Below are positions 12,372 through 23,100 of a DNA stretch of 64,000 nt, one piece after another. Source of the DNA: Alisma plantago-aquatica (taxonomy: Eukaryota > Streptophyta > Magnoliopsida > Alismatales > Alismataceae); assembly GCA_963693085.1 (NCBI GenBank), contig OY856411.1, forward strand, positions 113,031,267-113,095,266, written 5' to 3'. Made by a program: the position numbers and the translations under genes. Under the pieces are notes generated by a model. That model did not search any database. It was not told where the DNA came from and was given only the letters and a program-made list of their open reading frames with translations. Within the stretch, counting starts at the first letter, position 1, and each line of letters begins with the position of its first letter.

Positions 12372-13969
12372 TTGATTGCGACAAAAGAAAAATTTGCATT
12401 TAGTCCAAAACATTTTGACTTGTAAAGATTTGATAAATGAGATTAATTAGGCCTTTAATTAATTATGCTCCCACTATTTTATTCAAATTGATAGCCCTCA
12501 CTATCAACTCAGAAGATTGCAACGCACAACCTTCTAGTGAGCCAAGACCCAAAATAATTGGATCAATACCCAGCCAATGCTGGCGTCAAAGTCCAAATAC
12601 TAAGATAGGCAACTTTTGCCAATTGCATCATATGCAACTCTTGGATAGATGATCATGCACAACTCCTTGCCATGATGCATCTGTGTGCCTCTAGGTACTT
12701 GATCCTATCAAGGTTCCCTAGTTAAGTCCAACCCATAAACCAACATGATGAGTGTGCACCCTGCGGAGGCAGACCTACACACCCACCATCACACTTCCAC
12801 GAGATAGATAGTGTACCACGCGGAGGCGTGTCCACACATAGTCGATCAAGCTTTTCATGTGTGTTGCTTTATGGAAGGCAACTAAAACTTAATATTATTA
12901 ATTGAGGGGTTTTATTAATACATACACATATCCAAACACCACATACTTATAGTACATATCATATACTACTATATCCACAACCACAAACGATAGACATGCA
13001 ATCACAAACACAAATACATCGGTTATGGCCATACTATTGTAATACTTTGGAGAAACAAAGGATTACGGTCCACCTATGGTCTTATGCATCTCATGAAACA
13101 CATGTGAATCAACCTGTAAGCATGTAATGATCAACATTACAATGAACAACTTCATGGATGCTTCGTGAGGTTTGAACTTCAAGTTGCTTCTTGGAATTGG
13201 ATCTTCTTGTTGCTTCTCCATGGTCGCTCCTTGGAGTTGGATCTTCAGGTTGCTTCTTGGAATTAGATCTTCATGGTGCTTCTCCATGGACACTCCTTGG
13301 AGTTGGATCTTCAAGTGGCCTCCTTACATCAAGTTTACAAAAACTAAAACTAATCCTATCTCTATTACATCATTTGAGTACAAATATAAAGGGAAAGAAT
13401 TAATTACACTTTGAAATAAGAGATGAGGCTCGGCATGCAAGCCAAATACTTTATACAAAGGATCCATATGCAACCATTGTACATCCATAGCATTCACAAA
13501 CAAACATATCCACAAGATCGACATCCACATTCATTCACAACATTCACAAAAGGGGATACTAGGCCATAACCGTGCATGCATTCACCACATAAAATAGATT
13601 TTAAAGACGACGTGTATGCTATCATAGGTATATCTACACATACATATATACATATTACAATTGCAGTACTTGTAATGTGGGACATTCCCCATTAAATAAT
13701 TTTTTTGACTCCCACGCAGACTATGCGGGGTACACAGGGGCAGAGCCCCTGAAAGGTCTATGGAATTTTACTTCCGTGCACTTAGGAAAATAAATATTTT
13801 CCATAGTCGACCCCGTCCGTAATGTCAAAAATAGAAGCTTGCGGCGTATGTGGAATTAGGTTTAGATTCGCACATTAGCAGTTTTAATTCGCATCGTATG
13901 CAACATAAAAACAGTATATAGCGATTCGATCATATCAAAATGAATCCAAATACGTCGTAGATCGACGCT
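12372..13969 (-). other. Copia 5' leader between primer-binding site and gag
   Basis: An unusually long stretch of about 1.6 kb lies between the PBS and the gag ATG. It is AT-rich and carries a 66-bp direct repeat at 13183-13314. A short open frame at 13063-13314 on the minus strand simply reflects that repeat, whose length is a multiple of three. No protein family is recognised. Confidence 0.7.
13183..13314. repeat. Two tandem 66-bp units in the copia leader
   Basis: Units 13183-13248 and 13249-13314 share the order 'gttgcttcttggaatt', 'ttctccatgg' and 'ctccttggagttggatcttc', with a few substitutions. Confidence 0.9.
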
Positions 13970-13981
13970 GCTCTGATACCA
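13970..13981 (-). promoter_or_regulatory. Copia primer-binding site (initiator-Met tRNA)
   Basis: The plus strand reads gctctgatacca, the reverse complement of TGGTATCAGAGC, which pairs with the 3' end of plant initiator-Met tRNA. It lies one base from the LTR edge and primes minus-strand DNA synthesis. Confidence 0.93.
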
Positions 13982-13982
13982 C

Positions 13983-14693
13983 TGTTGGGTTTTGTGGAGA
14001 AAACATGTGCGGCGGAAGCAACAAAATCCACACAACCTGATACATGATCTTGTCGACAACAACATATTCAGAATAAGTGTTTGCGGGATATACCTTATTG
14101 CGGAGCAAGTCCGGCGATGTCCCGCTGCATGATGGTGTGCAACGACGCTGGCCTACACGGATGGAACTTCTCTCCCGTTCGCTGTCGTAGGAAGATCCAG
14201 CGGTGCTCCTTTCGTGCGATGTTGTACGCTGTTCATAACGCGCACAGATGGTCGTTGATGTCTTCCAAACGCAGTCGTCTCAGCGTCTGCGTCTCTACTT
14301 CATCCATGTGGATGGACTGGAACTCCACGTCACGCTTCCTAAGCCGGTGGGAAGGAGTCATGTCTGTGCGGCGGCGTGCTAGCGGCGCATTGCTCTCCTT
14401 TCTCCCCTAAGGACGGTGACGCCTAGGGTTTGCATACGTGAGCGTAAACCAAAAAGCCTCTCTCGATATCTTATATAGATATCGGCCGTCAACCTCCTTT
14501 AAATAGGAGACGAAGGGAAGCAGGGTTTCCTAAACCCATCGGTAAACAGAAACACTGCGTTAATCAAAATGCTCGTGGATTAATTAGAATATTCTGGAAT
14601 TCATTAATTAACCAAATAATTGCATTAATTGATTAATTAATATCCGACTCCGTGCAATCACTTGGGATGGCTCTATGGGCATATATACCAACA
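13983..14693 (-). mobile_element. Single LTR of the permuted copia
   Basis: A 711-bp segment is bounded by TGTTGG at 13983 and CCAACA at 14693, the inverted termini typical of copia LTRs. It has a primer-binding site on one side and a polypurine tract on the other, which cannot happen in a normal linear insertion with two terminal LTRs. The coding-looking frame 14081-14410 is not supported by any family. Confidence 0.92.
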
Positions 14694-14705
14694 GACTCCC
14701 ACTTG
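14694..14705 (-). promoter_or_regulatory. Copia polypurine tract
   Basis: The minus strand reads aagtgggagtc directly before the TGTTGG end of the LTR, the usual primer for plus-strand synthesis in plant copia elements. Confidence 0.85.
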
Positions 14706-15834
14706 CACTTAGAGCCAGTCACTCCAATATTATTCTAATCCATTACATAAACATTTTAGTAATCAATGTGATTCGGAGCAATTCCAGTCAAATCCACAAT
14801 TATACTCCTATTCCAACACATCCCATGCGTGTGACCCGGTAGGCTCCAAATTACGTTGACAGTGACATCCATAATCATATTATGATTTCACAAGCAATGA
14901 TTGGTATCTAGAAAGACTTCATTGCCACCCAAGTAATTGGAGAAGTTGGAGAACAACTTAACCTATCATTCATGACTGGTGTTACAGTGATTGTATAGTT
15001 CCTTTGTCGCTAATATCCAGATTGAACTCGAGTCATGGAATTGTTATCCTTTTCATCGTTCAATCTATGTTCCTTGAACTAGAGTAGACTGTCTGAGATA
15101 TATGTAAGCTCAATATCACATATTGACTCAAGCATGGCCATGCATTTCTCAGTCTCGCTTATCAAGTGGCCGGAATATCAAACTCCCGTAGGAAGGACAA
15201 ATTCCATCTACATCACTCACAGTCATCCCCATGTGTCACAATGCACCCAAGCACCATCTTTAGGGCAATCCTTATTCAGGACCATGGTAGATGATGTCAA
15301 AGTACACTGAACGACATGTGACAAGTGTAGTGACTTCAGGTCTAAGAACCACAATCACCACCATCATTATGAGATGTTACTCTAACTACCAATCATGGTA
15401 TCCATGTGTCACTCTCAAGGTGGGTCTATCCGATACACTGTTCTCTAACAAGTATCTATGTATTTAGTTTGATATCTCCATATCATGGATAATGAGATTC
15501 TTCCATCAACCAACATACATTCTAATCTTATGTTTTATTGATGTCTATGGATATTTCCACAATAACAACCGATTAGGGATAAAACATGAATACATACTCT
15601 TAGCATACATATGATCTCACTATTCAGGTCATCAACCCGAAGACATATGTCATTGAGTATATTATTCTATAGACATCTATAAGTTTTATGGTCATCTCGC
15701 AATATAAAACACAAACATATAGATTGGAAACTTGCCTTTATTGATATGATCAATGTAGTATTACAAATAATTTACATAGTATCCCATTACAATCATCGAA
15801 TGATAGTCTCTATGGGAATACATACCAATAACGG
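14706..15834 (-). other. Copia post-pol 3' region
   Basis: About 1.1 kb of non-coding sequence would normally lie between the end of pol and the polypurine tract. Here it is joined to host DNA at 15834 and separated from the end of pol by the whole element. A diverged relative of its PPT-proximal half lies at about 31287-31815. Confidence 0.8.
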
Positions 15835-18800
15835 TCAACATGATAAATTATATCAATGTTACTAATCAACACTTATACCCAAACCCTAACTCATGGCATC
15901 CCCATTGGATAATAGATGCATAAGGTGAAGCATCACCATCACATTCCATACTATTCTCAAGTATGAGACCACACTTAAATCAAGGTGTAACCATCAGGTT
16001 ATAGCATACTAGGGTTTCAACAATAATAGAGTACTCCATGTTTGTATTAGTCATTCAAGGACTATTCATGCCCAATTACTATCATTTAGTTATATTACAG
16101 ATAGGTATAACAAACTATACCTCATTAGGGTTACATGTAAACACAATATGGTTATCATCCCTTCTATTTATATGAGTGAATAGGTAAGACTAACTTATTA
16201 TGGGTAACCCTCCATTTGTTCCATCATCATTCAACCCATATCACCATACCACAATGTCACCCAGAACCATTGGATGTTTAAAAGTTAATACCATTGGTTG
16301 TTTTCATAAGTAAACACCTTGGATAAACCACCTATGAAGTCCTTGATTTGTGCTCTAGAAAGAGTCACCATATAACCCTAGACATCCCTTGATTAACAAC
16401 ACAAAAAGTTCCATTGAGAGTAGGGTAAAACCCATGATCGACTATTCATTTAAAACAAGCCATCCATTGTCAACAAGTAAGCTCCTTAAGTTGATCTTAT
16501 AAAGAAAACCATCTAAATAACATTAGTAGGACTAACATATTACATTAGCCATAATTCTATCTTAATGGAGGAATAAATAGTAGATCTCGACCATTGGGTC
16601 AAGTTCATATGTTAGACCCATCAATTACAGTATAGGTCTGACCATTGCATCAAGTGACCCAAGAAACCATTGGTCTAAGGCTTAATTGATGGTACAACTA
16701 CAATGCTTGACTCACCATAGGTTATAGAGACCTGATCCACCATCATTAGTGACCATTAAGTCACCATAAGTTGTTAGATCAACACTATATTCATTAATCA
16801 ACATCAAATATTAAGCTAATGTCAACATTGATTGATAACATCAGTAGGGTACTTAATGGTTGATCATTAAACTGCTAATTGATCCAAAACCTTACCTAAG
16901 GGGGTGAACATAGGTTGTCACCATCATTTGACACCCTTGATCATGACCATCAGTTGTTATGAATACAACACCATAGGGTTGTTGCAATGGTACCATCATC
17001 AGGTCATGGTTTATAGAAGAAATCAGCTTAAAAACCTAAAATTGACCATTTTTTGATAGGTGCTTAGCACCATAGGTTGTCAAACCAACCTGATCCAAGT
17101 CATATTGTACCTTAGAAATAACATACACATGATCAGAAGTTCATATATAACTGAAATTAGAACAGAGAACATTATAAAAATCGAAATCCAAGTCAAGCAT
17201 AGCTTTTTAGTGCATGGATCATCATTTTCAAGCAAGAACATGATCTAGAAAGCTTATGGTAAGCAATAAACGTGGAGCAATTTATAAAACTTACCTCTAC
17301 TGAGAAGATGAAACCCCACACAGAAGAAATCTCGAGCAGGTAGGGTATAAAATCCAAGAATAAGTTATGAATTCATCCATATAGCACCTTTCTTCATCAA
17401 ATGAGCAAATCCTAAACATAAGGAGCAAGAAAGGTAGGGTTTTAGAGCTTTAAAGCAAATTCTACCATGGAACATTTTTTTTGGTTGTGCACTACCGATT
17501 TTAACATTTAACTGAGTAAATTAGGTTCGATCGATCGTGTAATTTCACTAAATCCCATTGCACATATCAGTCAACTAATTAGTGTTGAGCTGGCATTGAT
17601 AATTTAAACGTGCAAATTAGGAGTTGAGCGGTGCCGACACTGCCCAACACCCGGGTAAACACAAACATCTGCGAATAACACTACTTTTAACCGAAATGTC
17701 CGATTATTTGAGTTAAATTGTGTGAATGGGAGTGAAATTCTACTCACCGCGGTTCAAAACGTCCGAATACAACTGAAAACACGTCCATACGCCTGTTTTC
17801 GGGCATTCACTGGGTTGTCTTCTACCTCCGGACAGCCCTGGTTTCCAAACGTACACAACACACAATCCCTTGTTTTGGGGCGTCGTTCGTTGCTAAACCT
17901 ATGGATTCAAGAAAGGACCTCAAAGACGGACTTAACGACGTTGTTCCTCGGTGCCACCTCGCATCCATGGCTGCTCAAGATCATGGTTGTATCTGCTGCT
18001 GCTCGAGCTAGTTAGTGCATCACCCAGCAGGTTGGGTGCTGGTTGAGTGTGGAGAAGGAAGGAGAAGACGGAGACGTTGCTAGCATTTCTTAAACGGACG
18101 TCACGAGCCCTATTCAACCATCATTGTTGTTGTTCCGAGTGCTGGCCACTGCCCCGCATAGTAGTTGTTGCTTCTCTGGTAGGGGCTCCACCCCTTGAGC
18201 GCAGGTGGGCGCAAAAGGGTGAAAAAGGGGAGGGAAGAGTGGTGGTGACATTGTAGGCTCCAAGGCATCGCTCCTAGCTGATGGACACTGCAGCTAGGTC
18301 GATCGATGCTGCTGCTACTCCTACAGATCGGAGGCACCACCAAGCTGGTAGAAGCACCGCTAGGGTGATGGATGAGAGGGGAAAGGGTGGAGGAATAATA
18401 AAGAAAGGAGAGGAGTGGGCGGAGGCAAGGTGTTGATGGACGAGGCCAAGGGCACCCAAATCGCCCTGCCAACTGCTCTTTCTCGATCTGAATGAGCATT
18501 TCTTAGGCGGTTACTTTGTAAATCGATCGTGAAGAAGATAAGGAAGAAAGGAAGAAAAGGGGTTATAAAGCTAAAAACTTGGAAAATTGCAAATTCAACC
18601 CCAGAATCTTGCAAACGTCATATCTTTTGCCTCGTAGGTCCAAATCAAACGATTTCTTTTGCAACTTTTCAAGCGTGAGATCCACTACAACCTCAAGGCA
18701 TAAAAACATGCCAATTAGCTTGTCACAGCTAATCAAAATACTAATTGCATCTTAAGCACTTAACTTAGCTTAATCAACATATTAAGATTAGATTAGGGTT

Positions 18801-18863
18801 ATAAGCATTCAATTATAGTAATTAAGCTTATTCAACTCATTAAATAAGTTTAGGTGACTTACA

Positions 18864-18903
18864 ACTATAAACCCTTAATAGGGATTTTGCCCCCGAAATC
18901 CGA
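18864..18903 (-). promoter_or_regulatory. Element L polypurine tract region
   Basis: On the minus strand the sequence next to the LTR contains 'ggatttcgggggcaaaatcc' and then a purine-rich stretch. It matches the gypsy-type 'GAC/GGGGACGAAAT...' motif also found at the 3' ends of elements R and T in this window. Confidence 0.75.
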
Positions 18904-20789
18904 GGTAAACAAAGATGGGTACTTCCTTTGCACCTCATCCTATTACCTTCACATGCTTACTTTCATATCATGGTAATGTCACATCATTCATACATATCTC
19001 ATCTTGGGTTAGCACAAAAATGCCCACATAAGAAGACATATCATGATCCCATTAAGAAATTTAATCAACCCCATCTCACTCTTATTCAACTTGTTCTCAT
19101 AGCAGTTACTGCTTCGGCAACCCTAAGGTTTTTGAATAAATATTGATCATATTTTTGACCATATTTGAAATACTTTAACATGTCATCATTCAAAGCTTGA
19201 TATAACGTGTATGACCTGACTGGAACACTCTATTCCTCATATTCATAATTTCTATTGGTACATTGGTTAGTCTAAAGGACATAACTCTAAACTCATCATG
19301 GTCATGTGGATTATGTCATCCAATCTAACTCTTATGCATTGATAGTTTATCATAGGTTTATTTTAAAGGAACATGGTATTACATATTTATTAACCAAAAA
19401 AACATCTATCCTTGATGGTGGTCTTTCCCAGCTATCACTGAACCATACACAACAATATAGAATCACTTTTTTAAAACAACATTTAGAGGGTCATCATCAA
19501 CTCTCTCTCTCTCTCTAAGGGAGAGGAATACTTGGAATGTTTATTTAATAAACATCTCCAACCTTCACATATTTCTCATATTATTGATACATCTTGGATA
19601 CTAGGATTCATTACCTTGGTATCCACCTCATGTGCTATAAGGAAATCACATCCTTATCTCATCTACTTTTACCAACATAACAATTTTCAAAACATATAAG
19701 AGGAGTCTTCCTAATTATTGGAAGGCTCAAAAGCAAAATCATCACAAACTTTTTGATCGTGGAATCCTAGTCCAAACAACCTTATTCTATAATAAGATAT
19801 CCATCCGCATGTTTAGAATGAATCCACACATACCAAGTGGCAATGATCCACTTGAAATATGTGCCCTAGAAAGGAAAGACACAAAGGGAAACATACTTCC
19901 CACATCATAGCAGCATTGTTCAGGGTCACTAACAAAAAGGTAACCAATTCTATTTTCATTATGCAAGTTACAACTTCTTATGTATCATTTTACCTTTTTC
20001 ATTTCAGGTTCCTTGCCATTAGCATAGGAATCATCATGATTAACATATCTCATTACTCCTTCCTTGATGACTATTTATCACACTTGGGTATGTTGTCTTA
20101 TTTTATTATGTTTTTCAACCATTTATCAACAAGTAGATCATCATATTCTACATTTTCTTCATTAAATCGGGATCATCTCCCTTAATTTCTTTCACATGCC
20201 ATGCTGATTTTTCATTAACACTTTCTTATACACATAGGTTGGTCTAAGATTAACTCAGGTTCCACCTTATTTCTGTGTCATTGTTCCCATTCATCTTCTC
20301 ATTTTGTACTTGTTATAGGAGTTCTCTCTATCTTATGTGGATTTCATACCTTGATTCACTTTATAAGCATAGACTTGTTTGTCTTTTACTTTATTATCTT
20401 CTTGTATCACATCTTCAAGAACTCCTCTTTTCCTTATTCTACTCAGATTTAGATTTCATGGTGTTGTATCATTCTCTTATATTAACCAAACATTCAAGTT
20501 TTGATAGATTATGTGCAATTCTCATCTTCTTTAAGGTAGGATTGAGATATTCACACCATAATTTCTTATTCATTATGCTCTTTAGATTGTCTCAAAATGA
20601 ATACTTGATCAGAGTAATAAAAAAGATAACAATCTAAGAGTTCCATACTTACCTTTTCTTCAATAATTGAATACCTGGTCAAGGCACTCAAATACTGAGA
20701 TTAGGCAGTATGCACCATATTGATATTCCTAACTTAGACATCATCCTAGTCCTAAGTCCTAGTGTCCCTGTAAACTCAATCAACCTAAA

Positions 20790-20801
20790 GCTCTGATACC
20801 A
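20790..20801 (-). promoter_or_regulatory. Element L primer-binding site (initiator-Met tRNA)
   Basis: The plus strand reads gctctgatacca, 3 bp from the LTR start TGTCGTGATCC at 20805. It fixes the element's minus orientation. Confidence 0.92.
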
Positions 20802-21240
20802 ACCTGTCGTGATCCGTCACGCAATATGAGATTACTCAAAACATAAAACACAATTAATCACTAATTAATCACATACCCAAAAATATGGGTAAATTAAAAT
20901 CGATTTCAACATCAATACTCACTCAAAAACATTTGCATGAGAGACCAGCATCTTTTATATCCATACTATGCTAAGAATTTGATACAAATTGGTCTATCTC
21001 CTTATCCACAACATATATACACAGGTGAACAATATTCATATATGCCACACAAACAAGCATTAACATGCTAACAAAAGTTCTATTTGTTTGAAACACCATA
21101 TACAAACCTTTCCTGTCCGGACCTGAGAGTACAGGGATGACTCTAGGAAAAACTAGACATCTAATCAACTTTATCAAATATTCATTACTATAGCTCCTAT
21201 TTGCTGCCACATGTTTGTTTTCGTCACTTTCAATTACCTA

Positions 21241-21300
21241 AAAAAATGTGGCAAACCACAAGGGTGAGACCCATGTCCCAGCAAGAGATATAACCTTCCA
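21241..21300 (-). promoter_or_regulatory. Cross-family conserved box in the LTR (element L copy)
   Basis: The motif 'gggtgagac...ccca...agagatataac' is shared with element R at 50878-50942 and 58404-58472, although the rest of the two LTRs is diverged. In both families it lies about 440-455 bp from the PBS-side LTR end. Its function is unknown. Confidence 0.55.
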
Positions 21301-22824
21301 CAACGTTTATTGATTACAACATTTTTAAGTAATTAAATAGTTAAGAAGTTTAATCTGATATAATAAATAAGATCAACAATACTGATGATTAACAAAGTAC
21401 ATAAAGGAACAGATAATAACTATCATCATTAGCTAGACTATCATCCTTTATCTTGTTGACAATATAAGCAATTCAGTATCATATGCAGTTCTAGCATCAT
21501 GAGCAAGTCTAGTAACATAACATAGCTAACAACATGAGTATGTCTAATTGGTTGAACATATCAACATTATAAGAAGAGCTAACAACATAAGCACAACTAC
21601 CTAGATAAGCATGATTAACAGTATATGCATCTCTAGTTACAAAGGCATGGCTAGCATGCTAAACATAACTAACAACATGAGATATCTAGCATCATGATTA
21701 TAATCATCCGTAGCAGTATAGTTATCAACAAAAGCATAGCTACTGTATGTACGCATCTACAATATTAAGCATCTCCACAACCTAAGTATATCTACTATCT
21801 CTTAATTGCACCAAGCATCGTCTTTATGTAAAGATAACAAACAAGGGTTGTCATCCAATGTGAAACATTGTGTATAACCCTAAACAGATATGCTATACGG
21901 CTGTATTACATCTTTTATTAGGCCCTGAGGAAATTGAGGATACCACTCAAAATCCAACTGACCATTGCTAAGTCGAAATTAGTGCCATACAATGATCTAG
22001 GAAGAGCCGGACTCCTAAGATCTTCTCTGCCCTCGGTCAATACGGGTCCGCCATAGCGACACAAAAGGTCAAGCTTCTACAGCCTAGTCTGTCCTTGGTA
22101 GAGGTCATGACACTAGTGAAAGGAGGTGGGTACGCATACCCTACCATCTGAGGTACAACCATAGTTGTCCTCCAATCTTATCACATATATAATCACTGAG
22201 ACAAGACCACATCCATTCTCAAACTAAGGGATAGGTATGACCGCAGTCATCCTCCCTAAACACTTGAATTCAGGATGACAAGCACCCCGCATACTCATCA
22301 GTATGCGCTCTGAGTTTCCCTTAGGAATACTCATTTCACCATCTGGAAAGTTCGGACACTCAGATGGATCTATGGCACAGGGCACTACATGATTAGAGTT
22401 GCACTTGATTAGTTATGCCAATTGGGTGAATTAAGGCTGCATCAAACAAGTGGACATACAAACCCTAATTCACTTCTAGCAAGCATATAAATATCAAAAC
22501 TTTGAAAAGATATAAAATGTGTGAAACATAATTTCTCATCTCATCATCACATGGTACTATTCCTTTTCCATTCATGAGACCACACTAGTCATCATACTAT
22601 CACAAGATATAAATCCTTTTCACAATATCACAGGGTATCAACCCTTATCAATCATAAGAGGATTACACCTCATTCAGGGCTCAACCATGCCCAAAGGTCA
22701 TTAAGACCAACATATTATTCCCTGCAAGATCATCATTATCTTTGCATGCCATATAACAAGGCTCAACAACATCAATTACATATAATACCCCAGATCAACA
22801 CAATCTTGCATTAATGAGCTAGGA

Positions 22825-22837
22825 GATATTCATAAAC
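22825..22837. other. Empty site of the LINE insertion
   Basis: Single, uninterrupted copy of the 13-mer that is duplicated around the LINE in the partner LTR. Confidence 0.95.
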
Positions 22838-23090
22838 AATCATAGTAGGGTTATATTAACATTAAGAACATTCCTTTATTACATCAACATGCAAGGAATC
22901 TAGATATGATTAACACTCATCATATTCATAATGCACATGTTCAGCATAAGAATGTATCAACCATGTGGCTATGATAAGCACCAACTAACACATTAAGGTT
23001 ATGATAATGTAAAGGAGGTTATTCCACCATCATTCCATCATATAAGAATGTTAAACATGTATACTCATCTTTATCTAATTGCATTAGAGT

Positions 23091-23100
23091 TAGGTTCAAC
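23091..23100. other. Empty site of the copia insertion
   Basis: Reads taggttcaac without a break. In the partner LTR the left half ends at 8459 and the right half resumes at 15835, which defines the copia ends to the base. Confidence 0.93.

Larger units (their letters stand above)
8460..15834 (-). mobile_element. Circularly permuted Ty1/copia element with one central LTR
   Basis: The partner LTR at 23091-23100 reads taggtt/caac without interruption, so the insert is 8460-15834 (7,375 bp). Read on the minus strand, the order is post-pol 3' region (15834-14706), polypurine tract (14705-14694), one LTR (14693-13983), primer-binding site (13981-13970), leader, gag-pol, and then an end inside the last codons of the RNase H region at 8460. 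Both outer ends are internal sequence and no LTR flanks the insert. The junctions show no convincing 5-bp target duplication, at most one shared T. This is the order expected of a one-LTR circle opened near the end of pol. Confidence 0.85.
1..18863 (-). mobile_element. Element L: 3' LTR, left-truncated by the window and split by two insertions
   Basis: Three blocks (1-1463, 8201-8459 and 15835-18863) align in order and nearly base for base with the other LTR at 20805-26063; position 1 pairs with about 21375, so roughly the first 570 bp lie outside the window. The LTR ends in TTACA at 18863, followed by a polypurine-type tract read on the minus strand. Minus orientation follows from the reversed primer-binding site at 20790. 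A full-length LINE and a permuted copia interrupt it. It differs from its partner by scattered substitutions and by about 70 extra bases near 18225-18297. Short open frames inside it (for example 494-742, 17722-18015 and 18110-18499) match no family and are not annotated as genes. Confidence 0.9.
18864..20804 (-). mobile_element. Element L internal region (no gag, no pol)
   Basis: The 1.94 kb between the two LTRs contains only short, unrecognised open frames. The segment around 20590-20700 (atacctggtcaagg, gatcagagtaataaaaaag) and the segment just before the PBS match element R at 56410-56530 and 57860-57945. In element R the gag gene lies between these two segments, while in L they are adjacent. 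The layout is that of a LARD-type element, meaning large LTRs around a short non-coding centre, mobilised in trans by an autonomous gypsy relative. A small (ct)n run lies at 19501-19516. Confidence 0.85.

Noticed and set aside
13970..13981. tRNA gene fragments at the tggtatcagagc sites
   Set aside because: Only 12 bases match, at the LTR edge, as expected of primer-binding sites. No tRNA body is present.
18110..18499. 129-codon Ser/Pro-rich frame on the minus strand as a gene
   Set aside because: Low-complexity, in a GC-rich LTR patch. The partner LTR has a different frame structure because of indels.
19501..19516. Short (ct)n microsatellite
   Set aside because: Only about eight units, inside the non-coding centre of element L. 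Not informative alone.
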